DNA of 33,511 nt, taken from NCBI GenBank assembly GCA_024695405.1, contig JAILIF010000103.1:1-33511 (forward strand), read 5' to 3'. The stretch comes from Bacilli bacterium (lineage in GTDB: Bacteria > Bacillota_I > Bacilli_A > RFN20 > CAG-826). Numbering within the stretch: the first letter of the stretch is position 1; the number at the start of each line of letters is the position of its first letter. This document shows positions 26,114 through 33,511 of the stretch, piece after piece. Position numbers and translations under genes: made by a program. The notes under the pieces are model-generated. The model was not told the DNA's origin. It saw only the letters and a program-made list of their open reading frames with translations, and ran no database searches.

Positions 26114-26266
26114 TATCTATCCTCCTTTTCCTTATTTGCACAATAATGAATAGGTGTGAATTCCTGCTCCCGGATGTTTGAATTGATTTCACCGCATAGC
26201 TTTGGTTACTTTGTAATTTGATCAAACATTAGACGGAGTGTATCCACATGCTGCATTACATGCAGT
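26114..26266 (-). promoter_or_regulatory. Structured 5' leader of rpsD (candidate S4 autoregulatory leader)
   Basis: The predicted rpsD transcript begins near 26266 and has about 150 untranslated bases. It opens with a hairpin CTGCAT-GTA-ATGCAG (26251-26265). An element containing TTTGATCAAA follows, and then a longer helix in which GGTG and AATTC on the 5' side (26180-26193) pair with GAATT and CACC on the 3' side (26153-26163) around a GC-rich loop. The AAGGAGG site follows just before the ATG. No convincing leader peptide is seen. S4 represses its own mRNA in Bacillus; whether this leader has the same fold is inference. Confidence 0.6.
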
Positions 26267-26270
26267 AAAA

Positions 26271-26299
26271 AATATATATGTTTTTATTGCTTAAGTCAA
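26271..26299 (-). promoter_or_regulatory. Sigma-A-type promoter of rpsD
   Basis: On the minus strand TTGACT (26294-26299) and TATATT (26271-26276) are separated by exactly 17 bases. It predicts a start near 26264-26266, the first base of the leader hairpin. Confidence 0.8.
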
Positions 26300-26358
26300 T
26301 AGGAAATTATCTTCACTTTATATAGCTTTTTCTTTTCTCATTATGATAAGAAAAGTGA

Positions 26359-26386
26359 TTGATATATTCTTAAATACCTTTAAAAT
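26359..26386 (+). promoter_or_regulatory. Promoter of the ezrA-cysteine desulfurase-thiI unit
   Basis: TTGATA (26359-26364), 16-base spacer, TAAAAT (26381-26386). It predicts a start near 26393, followed by an AGGTG Shine-Dalgarno at 26405-26409. It is divergent from the rpsD promoter. An imperfect inverted repeat with CTTTTC (26332-26337) and GAAAAG (26350-26355) lies between the two promoters. Confidence 0.55.
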
Positions 26387-26415
26387 AGAAATATAAAATA
26401 TTTCAGGTGAAACGT

Positions 26416-28176
26416 ATGTTATTAAAAAGTTTATTATCATCATTACTTCTCATAGCAGAAGATATGCTTCTTGAAGAGTTTGTAGTCATTCTTTTTATTT
26501 CTATTGGCTCAGTTATTTTAGTTGGATTTGTTTTATTCATCCTTTTTAAATTCGGTTTTAAAAGAACAAAATGTAAAAGGCAACTTAAAGATTTAGATAA
26601 GAAAGTTAATTATTTAAAAGGCTTACTAACAGGTCAAGATGCTTCAGGAGTTCGTAGACTAGAAGTTATTTCTAGAAGTAATCTTCTTTATGGAGACATC
26701 TATGATGAACATCAAAATGACTTTAAAGTTATTTTAGAAGATTATTCTAAACCTGCTGATTTAGCTATTAATAGATTAAGAACTGCTCTTGCAAGAAAAG
26801 ACTATAAGAGTTTCAAAATTCTTCACACAGAAGCAAAAAAAGTAATTACTTCTTTTGAAGACAAACTTCTATTATTTGATAAAGACCTTTATGAAATTTT
26901 AAAACCTGAAGAAGATTTAAGAAGTGAAGCAGTAAGAATTAAGGAAGACTATAGAAATATCAAGCAAAGATTTTCTAATAACACCAAAGAGTTAGAGATG
27001 ATTGCGGGTATCTTTAACAAAGTATTCTCTAAAATTGATGTTCAATTTGATAAATTTGAACACTTATTAGAATGTGCTGATTATTCAGAAGCAAAAGAAT
27101 TGCTTCCTAAGATTGCTCAAGTTATTACTGCTTTAGGTCGTGCAATTAGTGAACTTCCTAACTTATGCCAACAAATCGAAAAAATCATTCCAGAAAAGAT
27201 TATGCTTTTATCTACTGATTTTATCGATGTAGAAAAAACAGGAATCCCTTTATTCCATTTAGCATATAAGAAAAGAATTGAAGCATGGCAGAGTGAAATT
27301 AAAGGCGTTAAAGATCAATTAAGTGAATTAAAACTTAGTGGTGCTCAAGCAAAACTAGATTCTGTTTCTAATGAGATTGATGACCTACATAAACAACTAG
27401 AAGAAGAAATTACAGATAAGAAGTACTTTGAACAAAATATCAATAATGCTTATGAAAGTGTTCTTATCTTAGAAAAAGATTTTTTAAAGATTGTCGCTAA
27501 ATTACCAGAAATTAATTCTGTCTATGTTGTTAGCCCAACTCAAAAGACCAACTTAGATGTTTTAAAACAAAACATTAATGAATTAGGTGTTGCTAAACGT
27601 GCTTTAGATAATTACATCCATAGCGCTACTAAGCAACCTTACAGTATTTTAAAGAACAAACTCGAGCAATTAATTAACGACTATGAAGTTGCTAAACGTG
27701 GTGTAGATGACTTTAAAGCATATGTTGAAAGCATTAAAGGCAATTCTGAAGATGCTTATGACTTAGTCTTCAATTATTATTACAAACTAAAGAAAGTTGA
27801 AAGTGTCATTAGAGATATGAATATGCCTAATATTACGGGTAAATATTTAGATCCTATTGAAAGATGTTATGGACTATTAAACGCAATTGATGGCGCAGTT
27901 AAAACTCAACCAATCGATGTTAAATTTGTTAATGAAAAAGTTGAAGAACTTAAAAACATAACTAAGAACTTATTTGAAGATGTTGAAAAACAATTATCTG
28001 ATATGAAATTAGCTGAATCCGCGATTGTTTATAATAACCAAGATAGAATTCATCAAAGTGATGTTCATAATAAGTTATTAGTGTTAGAAGATGATTTCTA
28101 TAATGGTGAATTTGCAAAAGTATACAAATACGCTAATGAAATTTATCAAAATAGTCACGTTGAGGACAAAAAATAA
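26416..28176 (+). CDS. ezrA: EzrA-like septation ring regulator
   Basis: Membrane-anchored coiled-coil protein that binds FtsZ and controls Z-ring placement and division. One membrane helix near the N-terminus (about residues 22-46) is followed by a long helical cytoplasmic part with heptad-like coiled coils (such as KLDSVSNEIDDLHKQLEEEI) to the C-terminus. With the ATG at 26416 it has 586 residues (Bacillus EzrA about 562). This start has AGGTG at 6-base spacing. The GTG at 26407 lies on that Shine-Dalgarno and is unlikely. A start at the ATG at 26464 would give a more typical EzrA N-terminus but has a weak ribosome binding site. The ezrA-desulfurase-thiI order near rpsD matches Bacillus. 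Confidence 0.85.
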   Translation: MLLKSLLSSLLLIAEDMLLEEFVVILFISIGSVILVGFVLFILFKFGFKRTKCKRQLKDLDKKVNYLKGLLTGQDASGVRRLEVISRSNLLYGDIYDEHQNDFKVILEDYSKPADLAINRLRTALARKDYKSFKILHTEAKKVITSFEDKLLLFDKDLYEILKPEEDLRSEAVRIKEDYRNIKQRFSNNTKELEMIAGIFNKVFSKIDVQFDKFEHLLECADYSEAKELLPKIAQVITALGRAISELPNLCQQIEKIIPEKIMLLSTDFIDVEKTGIPLFHLAYKKRIEAWQSEIKGVKDQLSELKLSGAQAKLDSVSNEIDDLHKQLEEEITDKKYFEQNINNAYESVLILEKDFLKIVAKLPEINSVYVVSPTQKTNLDVLKQNINELGVAKRALDNYIHSATKQPYSILKNKLEQLINDYEVAKRGVDDFKAYVESIKGNSEDAYDLVFNYYYKLKKVESVIRDMNMPNITGKYLDPIERCYGLLNAIDGAVKTQPIDVKFVNEKVEELKNITKNLFEDVEKQLSDMKLAESAIVYNNQDRIHQSDVHNKLLVLEDDFYNGEFAKVYKYANEIYQNSHVEDKK

Positions 28177-29318
28177 TGTCTTCTAAGAACATATATTTCG
28201 ATAATGCTTCGACTACATTTATTGATGAGTCGATTCTAGAATCTTTTAATAAGGCAGTTAAAACCTACCCAGGTAATCCTAGTAGTATTCATAAATATGG
28301 CCAAGAGTCTTCTAGAATTATAGAAAAATCAAGAGATTTAATATTGTCTTCTCTTTGTTTAAATAACCACGAAGTTATTTTTACTAGTGGTGCTACCGAA
28401 GCTAATAATTTAGCTATTAAAGGATTTGCTCTTGCTCATAAAACAAGAGGAAAGCATATTATTGTAAGCGAAGTAGAACACCCTTCAATTTTAGAAACAG
28501 TAAGAGAACTTGAAAGAGATTTCGGATATAGAGTTTCCTATTTGCATATAAATGCTGAAGGAAAAGTAAGTCTCGAAGAACTTGAATCATTAATAGAAGA
28601 TGATACTTTTTTAGTCTCAATCATGGCTGTTAATAATGAAATAGGCAGTGTTAATAATATTGAAGATATTGCAAAATATTTAAAACAATTTCCAAAAATT
28701 GCTTTCCACGTAGACGCTGTTCAAGCATTAGGAAAAATAGACATTAATTATAAAGATGTTGATATGATTACTATCACTGGTCATAAGATACATGGCTTAG
28801 TTGGCTCAGGTTGCTTAATAAAAAGAAAAGGAATAACCATAGAAGCCATAATTAACGGCGGTGGACAAGAAAATAATATTAGAAGTGGTACTTATTCCCT
28901 TCCGCTTATTTCGACTCTTGCACTCGCGATTTCTAAAGCTATTAAGAATCAAAAGACTTCATTTAACTTAGTTAAAGTGGTTTCAGATAAATTATTAGAT
29001 GAATTAACAAAAATGGATGACTTACTTGTTATTAATTCGAATACAAAAGAAAATCCATTTGTTGTTAATTTCTCTTTAAAAAAACATAAGGCTAGTGTAG
29101 TGGTTGAAGCACTTAGTAATAGAAATATATTTGTTTCATCAATCTCAGCATGCCATTCTAAAGGAGAACCTGTTTCTTATGTAGTGAAAGCACTTAAACA
29201 TGATGATGTTCTTGCTCATAACACTATTAGGGTTAGTTTAGACACTTTGAACACAGTAGAAGAAGTTAAAATATTTATAAAAGAATTTAAAGAAATAATC
29301 GGAGGATTAAAACAATGA
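28176..29318 (+). CDS. iscS: Cysteine desulfurase (NifS/IscS family, NifZ-type partner of ThiI)
   Basis: PLP enzyme that takes sulfur from cysteine as a protein persulfide. Features: YFDNASTT at the start, SGATEANNLAIKG (71-83), the cofactor histidine in EHPSILET, the HVDAVQALGK segment, the PLP lysine K204 in TGHKIHGL and the catalytic cysteine C326 in ISACHSKGEP. At 380 residues it has the usual size. It overlaps ezrA by one base and thiI by four, so it is very likely the sulfur donor for ThiI (4-thiouridine), as NifZ is in Bacillus. It might also serve thiamine or Fe-S synthesis. Confidence 0.94.
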   Translation: MSSKNIYFDNASTTFIDESILESFNKAVKTYPGNPSSIHKYGQESSRIIEKSRDLILSSLCLNNHEVIFTSGATEANNLAIKGFALAHKTRGKHIIVSEVEHPSILETVRELERDFGYRVSYLHINAEGKVSLEELESLIEDDTFLVSIMAVNNEIGSVNNIEDIAKYLKQFPKIAFHVDAVQALGKIDINYKDVDMITITGHKIHGLVGSGCLIKRKGITIEAIINGGGQENNIRSGTYSLPLISTLALAISKAIKNQKTSFNLVKVVSDKLLDELTKMDDLLVINSNTKENPFVVNFSLKKHKASVVVEALSNRNIFVSSISACHSKGEPVSYVVKALKHDDVLAHNTIRVSLDTLNTVEEVKIFIKEFKEIIGGLKQ

Positions 29319-30499
29319 TTACCTACGATCATATAATGGTTAGATTTGGAGAATTATCCACTAAAGGAAAAAATAAAAAAGATTTCATTAATGCTTTAGC
29401 AATTAATATAAAAAACGCTCTTAAAGAATATAGTGATTTAGTTTTTGATGTTAGATATGACCATATCTATATTGAACTAAATGGAACTGACTATAAGCCA
29501 GTCATGGATAGACTCACTGAAATAAGTGGTATCCATGCCTTATCTTTAGTTCATAAATGTGAAAAAGATATTGAAGTAATCAAAGAGCATGCTCTTGAAT
29601 TATTTAAGTTAGAAACTGGCAAAACATTTAAAATTGTCACTAAAAGAAGTGACAAAGCATATCCACTTATTTCTGATCAAATCAATAGATTGGTTGCTAC
29701 ACATTTATTCAAAAATGTTCCAGATATTAAAGTAGATGTTCATAATCCAGAAATTGAATTAGGAATTGAGATTAGAACAGAAGCAGCCTATATCTTTGCT
29801 AGCACTGTAGAAGGTGCTGGAGGATATCCTTTAGGAGTAGGTGGTAAGACAATGCATCTTCTTTCTGGCGGAATCGATTCTCCAGTAGCGGCTTATTTAA
29901 TGATTAAAAGAGGCATTCAGATTGAATGCATTCATTATGCTTCTCCTCCATATACTCAAATGGCGGTCATCTATAAACTTGAAGACTTATTAAAGAAATT
30001 AAATAGATATCAACCAAGAATTAGACTTCACATCATTCCATTTACTAAGATTCAAGAAGCAATCTATGATAACGCTCCTGAATGTTATTGCATTACTATT
30101 ATGAGAAGGATGATGTACCGTTTAGCAGCTAGACTAGCTAAACGTAGGCATTGTCCAATTATCTCTTCCGGAGAATCATTAGGGCAAGTCGCAAGTCAAA
30201 CATTACAATCTATTAATGTAATTAATGAAGTCACTAATATGCCTGTTATTCGTCCTCTTGCATGTAGCGATAAATTAGATATTATAAAAATAAGTAAGAA
30301 GATTGATACATACGATATTTCAATTAGACCTTATGAAGATTGCTGCACTATATTCACTCCTAAAAATCCTAAGACTCAGCCTAAATTAGAAGAAGTAGTT
30401 GAATATGAGAAAAAATTTGATTACGAATCATTAATTAATGAAGCATTAGGAAATATAGAAGTAAAGATAATTGATTCATCTAGCGAAGATTTATTATAA
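29315..30499 (+). CDS. thiI: tRNA 4-thiouridine synthetase / sulfurtransferase ThiI
   Basis: Adenylates U8 of tRNA and installs sulfur to give s4U; it can also supply sulfur for the thiamine thiazole. An N-terminal ferredoxin-like plus THUMP region (about 1-165) is followed by a PP-loop ATPase domain with SGGIDSP (184-190). At 394 residues it lacks the C-terminal rhodanese domain of the E. coli protein, which is normal for Firmicutes. Its ATG overlaps the TGA of the cysteine desulfurase gene, so the donor and acceptor are translated together. A terminator follows. Confidence 0.96.
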   Translation: MITYDHIMVRFGELSTKGKNKKDFINALAINIKNALKEYSDLVFDVRYDHIYIELNGTDYKPVMDRLTEISGIHALSLVHKCEKDIEVIKEHALELFKLETGKTFKIVTKRSDKAYPLISDQINRLVATHLFKNVPDIKVDVHNPEIELGIEIRTEAAYIFASTVEGAGGYPLGVGGKTMHLLSGGIDSPVAAYLMIKRGIQIECIHYASPPYTQMAVIYKLEDLLKKLNRYQPRIRLHIIPFTKIQEAIYDNAPECYCITIMRRMMYRLAARLAKRRHCPIISSGESLGQVASQTLQSINVINEVTNMPVIRPLACSDKLDIIKISKKIDTYDISIRPYEDCCTIFTPKNPKTQPKLEEVVEYEKKFDYESLINEALGNIEVKIIDSSSEDLL

Positions 30500-30503
30500 G
30501 AAA

Positions 30504-30530
30504 AACGCGAGCCTTAAGGTTCGCGTTATT
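30504..30530. terminator. Bidirectional intrinsic terminator between thiI and the lipoprotein gene
   Basis: AACGCGAGCC (30504-30513) and GGTTCGCGTT (30518-30527) form a 10-pair stem with one wobble pair and a TTAA loop. An A run on the left and ATTTTT on the right provide U-tracts in both directions. It lies between convergent genes. Confidence 0.88.
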
Positions 30531-30535
30531 TTTGA

Positions 30536-31594
30536 TTACATTTCAAAGCTTGATAACCAGTCAGCAAATTCGTAATAAACATCATCTGCTTTAGTTGATA
30601 ATGTAGTGTCATTAAGTGTGAAGACATAATCTTCGGTTCCGAATTTTTCAACATATTTTTTTTCACTTGTATAATGTTCTTCGTCAAGTTCGCTAAGAGC
30701 ATAAGCTGCTAGTTCTTTTGCTTTATTAATGATAGTGATTAACTTTTCAAAACCGGTAGTAGATATTTTATTTATTCTATTAATGAATTTATCAAAATAT
30801 CCGTCTTTATATCCGTAATTGTATTGACCGCCATCTTTCTTAATAAAGTTAATAGCGTCACCTGGATATAAATAGAATCCTGGAACAGTTTCTCCATCAG
30901 CGTTTGTGTAAGAATTAACAAAATATGTTGGCCATTTACATACAAAGTCAATGTAATCAAACATTTGATATAAGTCTGTAATTAAAGTAGTATTAGCAAA
31001 TTTTTGCCATAAGGCTAACTCTTCTGATAAGTCAGATTCTTTTAGAATCTTATATTCAGCGTTAATAATTTTGAAAACAAATTCATATCCAAATGGATCG
31101 GTGAAAGGCTTACTAGTGTCTTCTGCAACAATAAGAGTTCCAACTATTTTAATAGCGCTAGAAGTGTATGAGAATTTTTCGTTTTTTTCTGGATATGCTT
31201 CTAGAGTATTAGATAGTTGAGAAGTATTTGGCTTACAGAATGGACAATTTTGGTATGGCATATTCATTAAGAATATAAATGAACCATCTACTGGACTCGA
31301 TGTGGCCATATAGCCATTAATAGTTACTTGTTTGTTATTTAATGTTTTTAAATAATCAAAACTAGCCGCACTTTTAAAAGATAATTTAACAGCGTTTGAG
31401 CCAAAATCATCAGTTGCTTCGCCTATATCTTCATTATTGTTATTAGAGCCTTCTTCCTTGTTACCTTCATTAGAATTATCTATAACATCATTGTTATTAT
31501 TATAATTATTTTTAATAGTAGGAACGCCTCTAATTTCGCAAGCACAAAGTGATAATAAGCAACCTATAAAAAATAATAAGCCTTTCTTTTTCAT
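30536..31594 (-). CDS. Secreted lipoprotein of a MacB/LolCD-like ABC operon, with OB-like domain and CPFC motif
   Basis: A 352-residue predicted lipoprotein. A short basic N-terminus and hydrophobic signal are followed by a lipobox-like LCAC with C19 as the lipidated residue. Residues about 28-66 are a low-complexity Asn/Asp/Glu/Gly linker. Residues about 88-180 look like a beta-rich domain (VTINGYMATSSPVDGSFIFLMN, then C117-P-F-C120, later TLIVAEDTSKPF and FGYEFVFKIINAEYK) that recalls the DUF3299-type partners of similar ABC permeases. The C-terminal half is mostly helical and not recognised. It starts one base after the permease stop with a weak ribosome binding site, so it is translationally coupled. 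The role is unknown; metal or thiol handling at the cell surface is inference. Confidence 0.75.
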   Translation of the reverse strand: MKKKGLLFFIGCLLSLCACEIRGVPTIKNNYNNNNDVIDNSNEGNKEEGSNNNNEDIGEATDDFGSNAVKLSFKSAASFDYLKTLNNKQVTINGYMATSSPVDGSFIFLMNMPYQNCPFCKPNTSQLSNTLEAYPEKNEKFSYTSSAIKIVGTLIVAEDTSKPFTDPFGYEFVFKIINAEYKILKESDLSEELALWQKFANTTLITDLYQMFDYIDFVCKWPTYFVNSYTNADGETVPGFYLYPGDAINFIKKDGGQYNYGYKDGYFDKFINRINKISTTGFEKLITIINKAKELAAYALSELDEEHYTSEKKYVEKFGTEDYVFTLNDTTLSTKADDVYYEFADWLSSFEM

Positions 31595-31595
31595 A

Positions 31596-32813
31596 TTATT
31601 CTAACCCGTCCTTTTTAGATTGGACCAATGTCCAAATAAGTGTTGGTAATATGTTGATAACAAATACACCTACCAACAAAATAATTTCAGTAAAGTATAT
31701 GACTGAATTATTTAATACAACACCTTTTCCTAATGCATAACTACCCATTGCGAGAAGGCCAATTCTAGATAAGCCAAATGCTAAGATAACTGAGAATAAA
31801 CCAATTATTGCGTTTTGAATTAGATAAATAAGATTAATCTTACCCATACTAATACCAATTAAACGCATTAATTTAATTTCTTTTTCACTAGCTTTCATAT
31901 TGAGCAATGTAACAACAGAAATAACTAAAACATTCATTAAAACAATAACAACAGTTAAAGCATAAATAATGTATTGGTTTTGGTCTGTATCCTCCAAAAC
32001 GTTTCTCATTACAGACATTGGTTCAATTGCTTGAATTGAGAATTGTTTAGCTTCTCCTTCAACGTTATAAGTAGCAATTTTTGTATATTCATCTTTAAGT
32101 TGCATTGCTGCAGAAGGTGTTTTAGTTTTTACAAGAATTGCGCATACCATTTCGTTCATATCTTCGTGTTCGTGTTCTTCATGCTCATGATCATGTTCTT
32201 CGCCTTCTTCATGCTCGTGTTCATGAATTTCCCAAATAGATTTAAGTTGGGTGAAACAAATATTATCAAAAGAAGAATAAGTTCTATCTAAAATACCTGT
32301 AACAGTGAATGGAGTGTGGTGTTCTTCACCTTCTGAATGGCTAGTGTAAATTGAATCACCAATCTTAAGATCACAAGTTTTAGCAACTGTATAACCAACA
32401 ACAACTTCAAATACACCAGTTTTTTCAAACATCTTGCCGTCTTTAAGTCCTTTACCATCTAAGTATTCAGGAGTAGTCCCAACCATCCTATAGCCGTTAT
32501 ATTGATCAGCCATAGCAAATGGAATAGCTAAGTTAACTCTAGAATCTTTTTCTAAATCAGTTTTAACTTCAAATGGAATAGTTCCTAATGGATCATCAGT
32601 AAAATACATCGTATTCATAGCGAGTTGAGTAGAACTACCGCTAGGACCTACAATTAATGAATAGTATTGAGCATTACTAGTTAATCCATCACTAATTTGA
32701 TTTGATACGTTATAAGACAAAATAGCAACAGCACTAGAAGCCATAATTGACAAAACAATTAAAATTGTTTGTATCTTTTTAATTAAGAGGTTTTTAATAG
32801 CAAACTTAAACAT
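31596..32813 (-). CDS. FtsX/MacB-type ABC transporter permease with His-rich extracytoplasmic loop
   Basis: Permease of the FtsX/MacB (LolCE) superfamily. One TM helix near the N-terminus is followed by a large extracytoplasmic domain (about 35-275) and three C-terminal TM helices, with NMKASEKEIKLMRLIGIS in the cytoplasmic loop typical of the family. The extracytoplasmic domain carries eight His within residues 197-216 (alternating His/Glu/Asp) and a second small group with HH at 165-166, just before FTVTGILDRT. The ATG at 32811-32813 is chosen. The upstream in-frame ATG at 32834 overlaps the GGAGG ribosome binding site that serves this start at 9-base spacing. The gene has 405 residues and begins one base after the ATPase stop. 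Zinc or another metal as substrate or signal is inference. Confidence 0.88.
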   Translation of the reverse strand: MFKFAIKNLLIKKIQTILIVLSIMASSAVAILSYNVSNQISDGLTSNAQYYSLIVGPSGSSTQLAMNTMYFTDDPLGTIPFEVKTDLEKDSRVNLAIPFAMADQYNGYRMVGTTPEYLDGKGLKDGKMFEKTGVFEVVVGYTVAKTCDLKIGDSIYTSHSEGEEHHTPFTVTGILDRTYSSFDNICFTQLKSIWEIHEHEHEEGEEHDHEHEEHEHEDMNEMVCAILVKTKTPSAAMQLKDEYTKIATYNVEGEAKQFSIQAIEPMSVMRNVLEDTDQNQYIIYALTVVIVLMNVLVISVVTLLNMKASEKEIKLMRLIGISMGKINLIYLIQNAIIGLFSVILAFGLSRIGLLAMGSYALGKGVVLNNSVIYFTEIILLVGVFVINILPTLIWTLVQSKKDGLE

Positions 32814-32814
32814 A

Positions 32815-33462
32815 CTATTTTGCCTCCTCTTCATAAGATGAAGTCATATCGTTCATATTAATGATTACATCAAAATATTTAGTTAATCTTTCGTCGTGGC
32901 TAACAACGATTAAAGTTTTTGCTTTTGATACTTCTGTTAATTCTTTAATAACAGTTTCGCCAATTGAGAAGTTTAAGTTACCAGTTGGTTCATCTGCCAA
33001 GATAATATCTGGGTTTTTAACAAGCGCTCTTACAATAGCAACTCTTTGCTTCTCACCACCTGATAATTCCTTAATCTTTTTATTTCTCTTATTGTACATG
33101 CCTAATTTCTTAAGAAGTTCAGTAGCTCCACTAGTGTCAACTCCTTCAATTCTTAAGACATTGATATTATCCATAATTGACATATCTTCGATTAATTTAA
33201 AATCTTGGTAAATATAACCAATATTTTTAATTCTGAATATATCTTTGGCGTGTTGAGATTCACTGGTGACTTCTTTTCCATCAATGAATACTTGGCCTCT
33301 AGTAGGGGAGATAATTCCGCTAATCATATTTAAAAGAGTGGATTTACCACAACCGGAAGCGCCTAACAAAATATATTTTTTATTATCTTCGAACTTATAA
33401 TCTTTATATTTAATAACAAGTTCGTTCTTAAATTTCTTCTCTAAATTCTTAATTTCAATCAT
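32815..33462 (-). CDS. ABC transporter ATP-binding protein (MacB/LolD type)
   Basis: A 215-residue ATPase that powers the adjacent permease. Walker A GASGCGKST is at 34-42, the Q-loop glutamine at Q86, the signature LSGGEKQR at 133-140, Walker B IILADE at 153-158 and the switch histidine H189. The LolD/MacB-like sequence ADEPTGNLN follows Walker B. AAAGGAG precedes the ATG. First gene of a three-gene minus-strand operon; its promoter must lie at or beyond the window edge. Confidence 0.95.
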   Translation of the reverse strand: MIEIKNLEKKFKNELVIKYKDYKFEDNKKYILLGASGCGKSTLLNMISGIISPTRGQVFIDGKEVTSESQHAKDIFRIKNIGYIYQDFKLIEDMSIMDNINVLRIEGVDTSGATELLKKLGMYNKRNKKIKELSGGEKQRVAIVRALVKNPDIILADEPTGNLNFSIGETVIKELTEVSKAKTLIVVSHDERLTKYFDVIINMNDMTSSYEEEAK

Positions 33463-33470
33463 AAAAAACT

Positions 33471-33500
33471 CCTTTCAAAAAATTAAGACATTTTGAAAAG
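33471..33500 (-). promoter_or_regulatory. Inverted repeat in the 5' region of the ABC operon, covering the ribosome binding site
   Basis: CCTTTCAAAA (33471-33480) and TTTTGAAAAG (33491-33500) are inverted copies with one mismatch (a G-U pair in minus-strand RNA) around a 10-base loop. On the mRNA the 3' arm contains AAAGG of the ATPase Shine-Dalgarno. It may be an RNA hairpin limiting initiation or a repressor operator. The window ends 11 bases further on. Confidence 0.45.
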
Positions 33501-33511
33501 AGTGTTTCTAT

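Noticed and set aside
26034-26225. 63-codon minus-strand ORF in the rpsD leader, considered as a leader peptide
   Set aside because: It runs out of frame into rpsD, has no ribosome binding site and resembles translated structured RNA.
32043-32291. 82-codon plus-strand ORF rich in Phe and Met opposite the permease
   Set aside because: The antisense of the His/Glu-rich repeat codons of the permease explains its composition.
32814-32834. Start of the permease at the in-frame ATG at 32834
   Set aside because: That ATG overlaps the GGAGG ribosome binding site and would overlap the ATPase gene by 20 bases; the ATG at 32813 has ideal spacing and a normal FtsX N-terminus.

Overview
The window is AT-rich chromosomal DNA from a low-GC Gram-positive bacterium (Bacillota, class Bacilli sensu lato). 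Gene content (F-type ATPase, EzrA, GlgC/GlgD/GlgA, PrpC/PrkC, PepV, NifZ-ThiI), very tight gene packing and shortened versions of several proteins suggest a streamlined, host-associated, uncultured Bacilli lineage such as the RF39/Erysipelotrichales/Acholeplasma side of the class. That placement is inference. The genetic code is the standard bacterial one: TGA ends rlmN, the PrkC-like kinase, rsgA, trmB, the YtpR-like gene and the cysteine desulfurase, and tryptophan is TGG, so this is not a UGA=Trp mollicute. No tRNA, rRNA, CRISPR array, insertion sequence or prophage was seen.

Layout. (1) 1-4966: the end of the ATP synthase operon (atpH 3' end, atpA, atpG, atpD, atpC) with the tRNA methyltransferase trmL appended. 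(2) 4963-6336, minus strand: rqcH, a short NFACT protein, convergent with trmL. (3) 6359-13608: gmk, a DUF1904-like gene with a metal-ligand-rich tail, an RsmB homologue that seems catalytically dead, rlmN, prpC, a PASTA-less Ser/Thr kinase, rsgA, rpe and a six-TM protein, ending at a bidirectional terminator against rpmB. The order is a contracted version of the Bacillus yloA-gmk-rsmB-rlmN-prpC-prkC-rsgA-rpe-rpmB region. (4) 14008-24390: a nine-gene run, glgC-glgD-glgA-leuS-coaX-pepV-trmB-YtpR-like-nicotinate phosphoribosyltransferase, with touching or overlapping ends, combining glycogen synthesis with housekeeping genes. (5) 24413-25487: a self-contained cassette with a promoter, a short GC-rich structured RNA ending in a U-tract, an Abi_2/AbiF-family HEPN protein, and a strong terminator. 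(6) 25508-26299, minus strand: rpsD with its own promoter and a structured leader of about 150 nt. (7) 26359-30499: ezrA, cysteine desulfurase and thiI as one unit. (8) 30536-33511, minus strand: a MacB/LolCD-type ABC exporter-like operon (ATPase, permease with a His-rich extracytoplasmic loop, lipoprotein with a CPFC motif), probably metal-related.

The most interesting part is the small RNA plus AbiF-like HEPN pair at 24436-25453. It looks like a compact RNA-antitoxin/toxin or phage-defence module. The RsmB pseudoenzyme, the RqcH lacking its HhH domain and the His-rich ABC operon also deserve follow-up.
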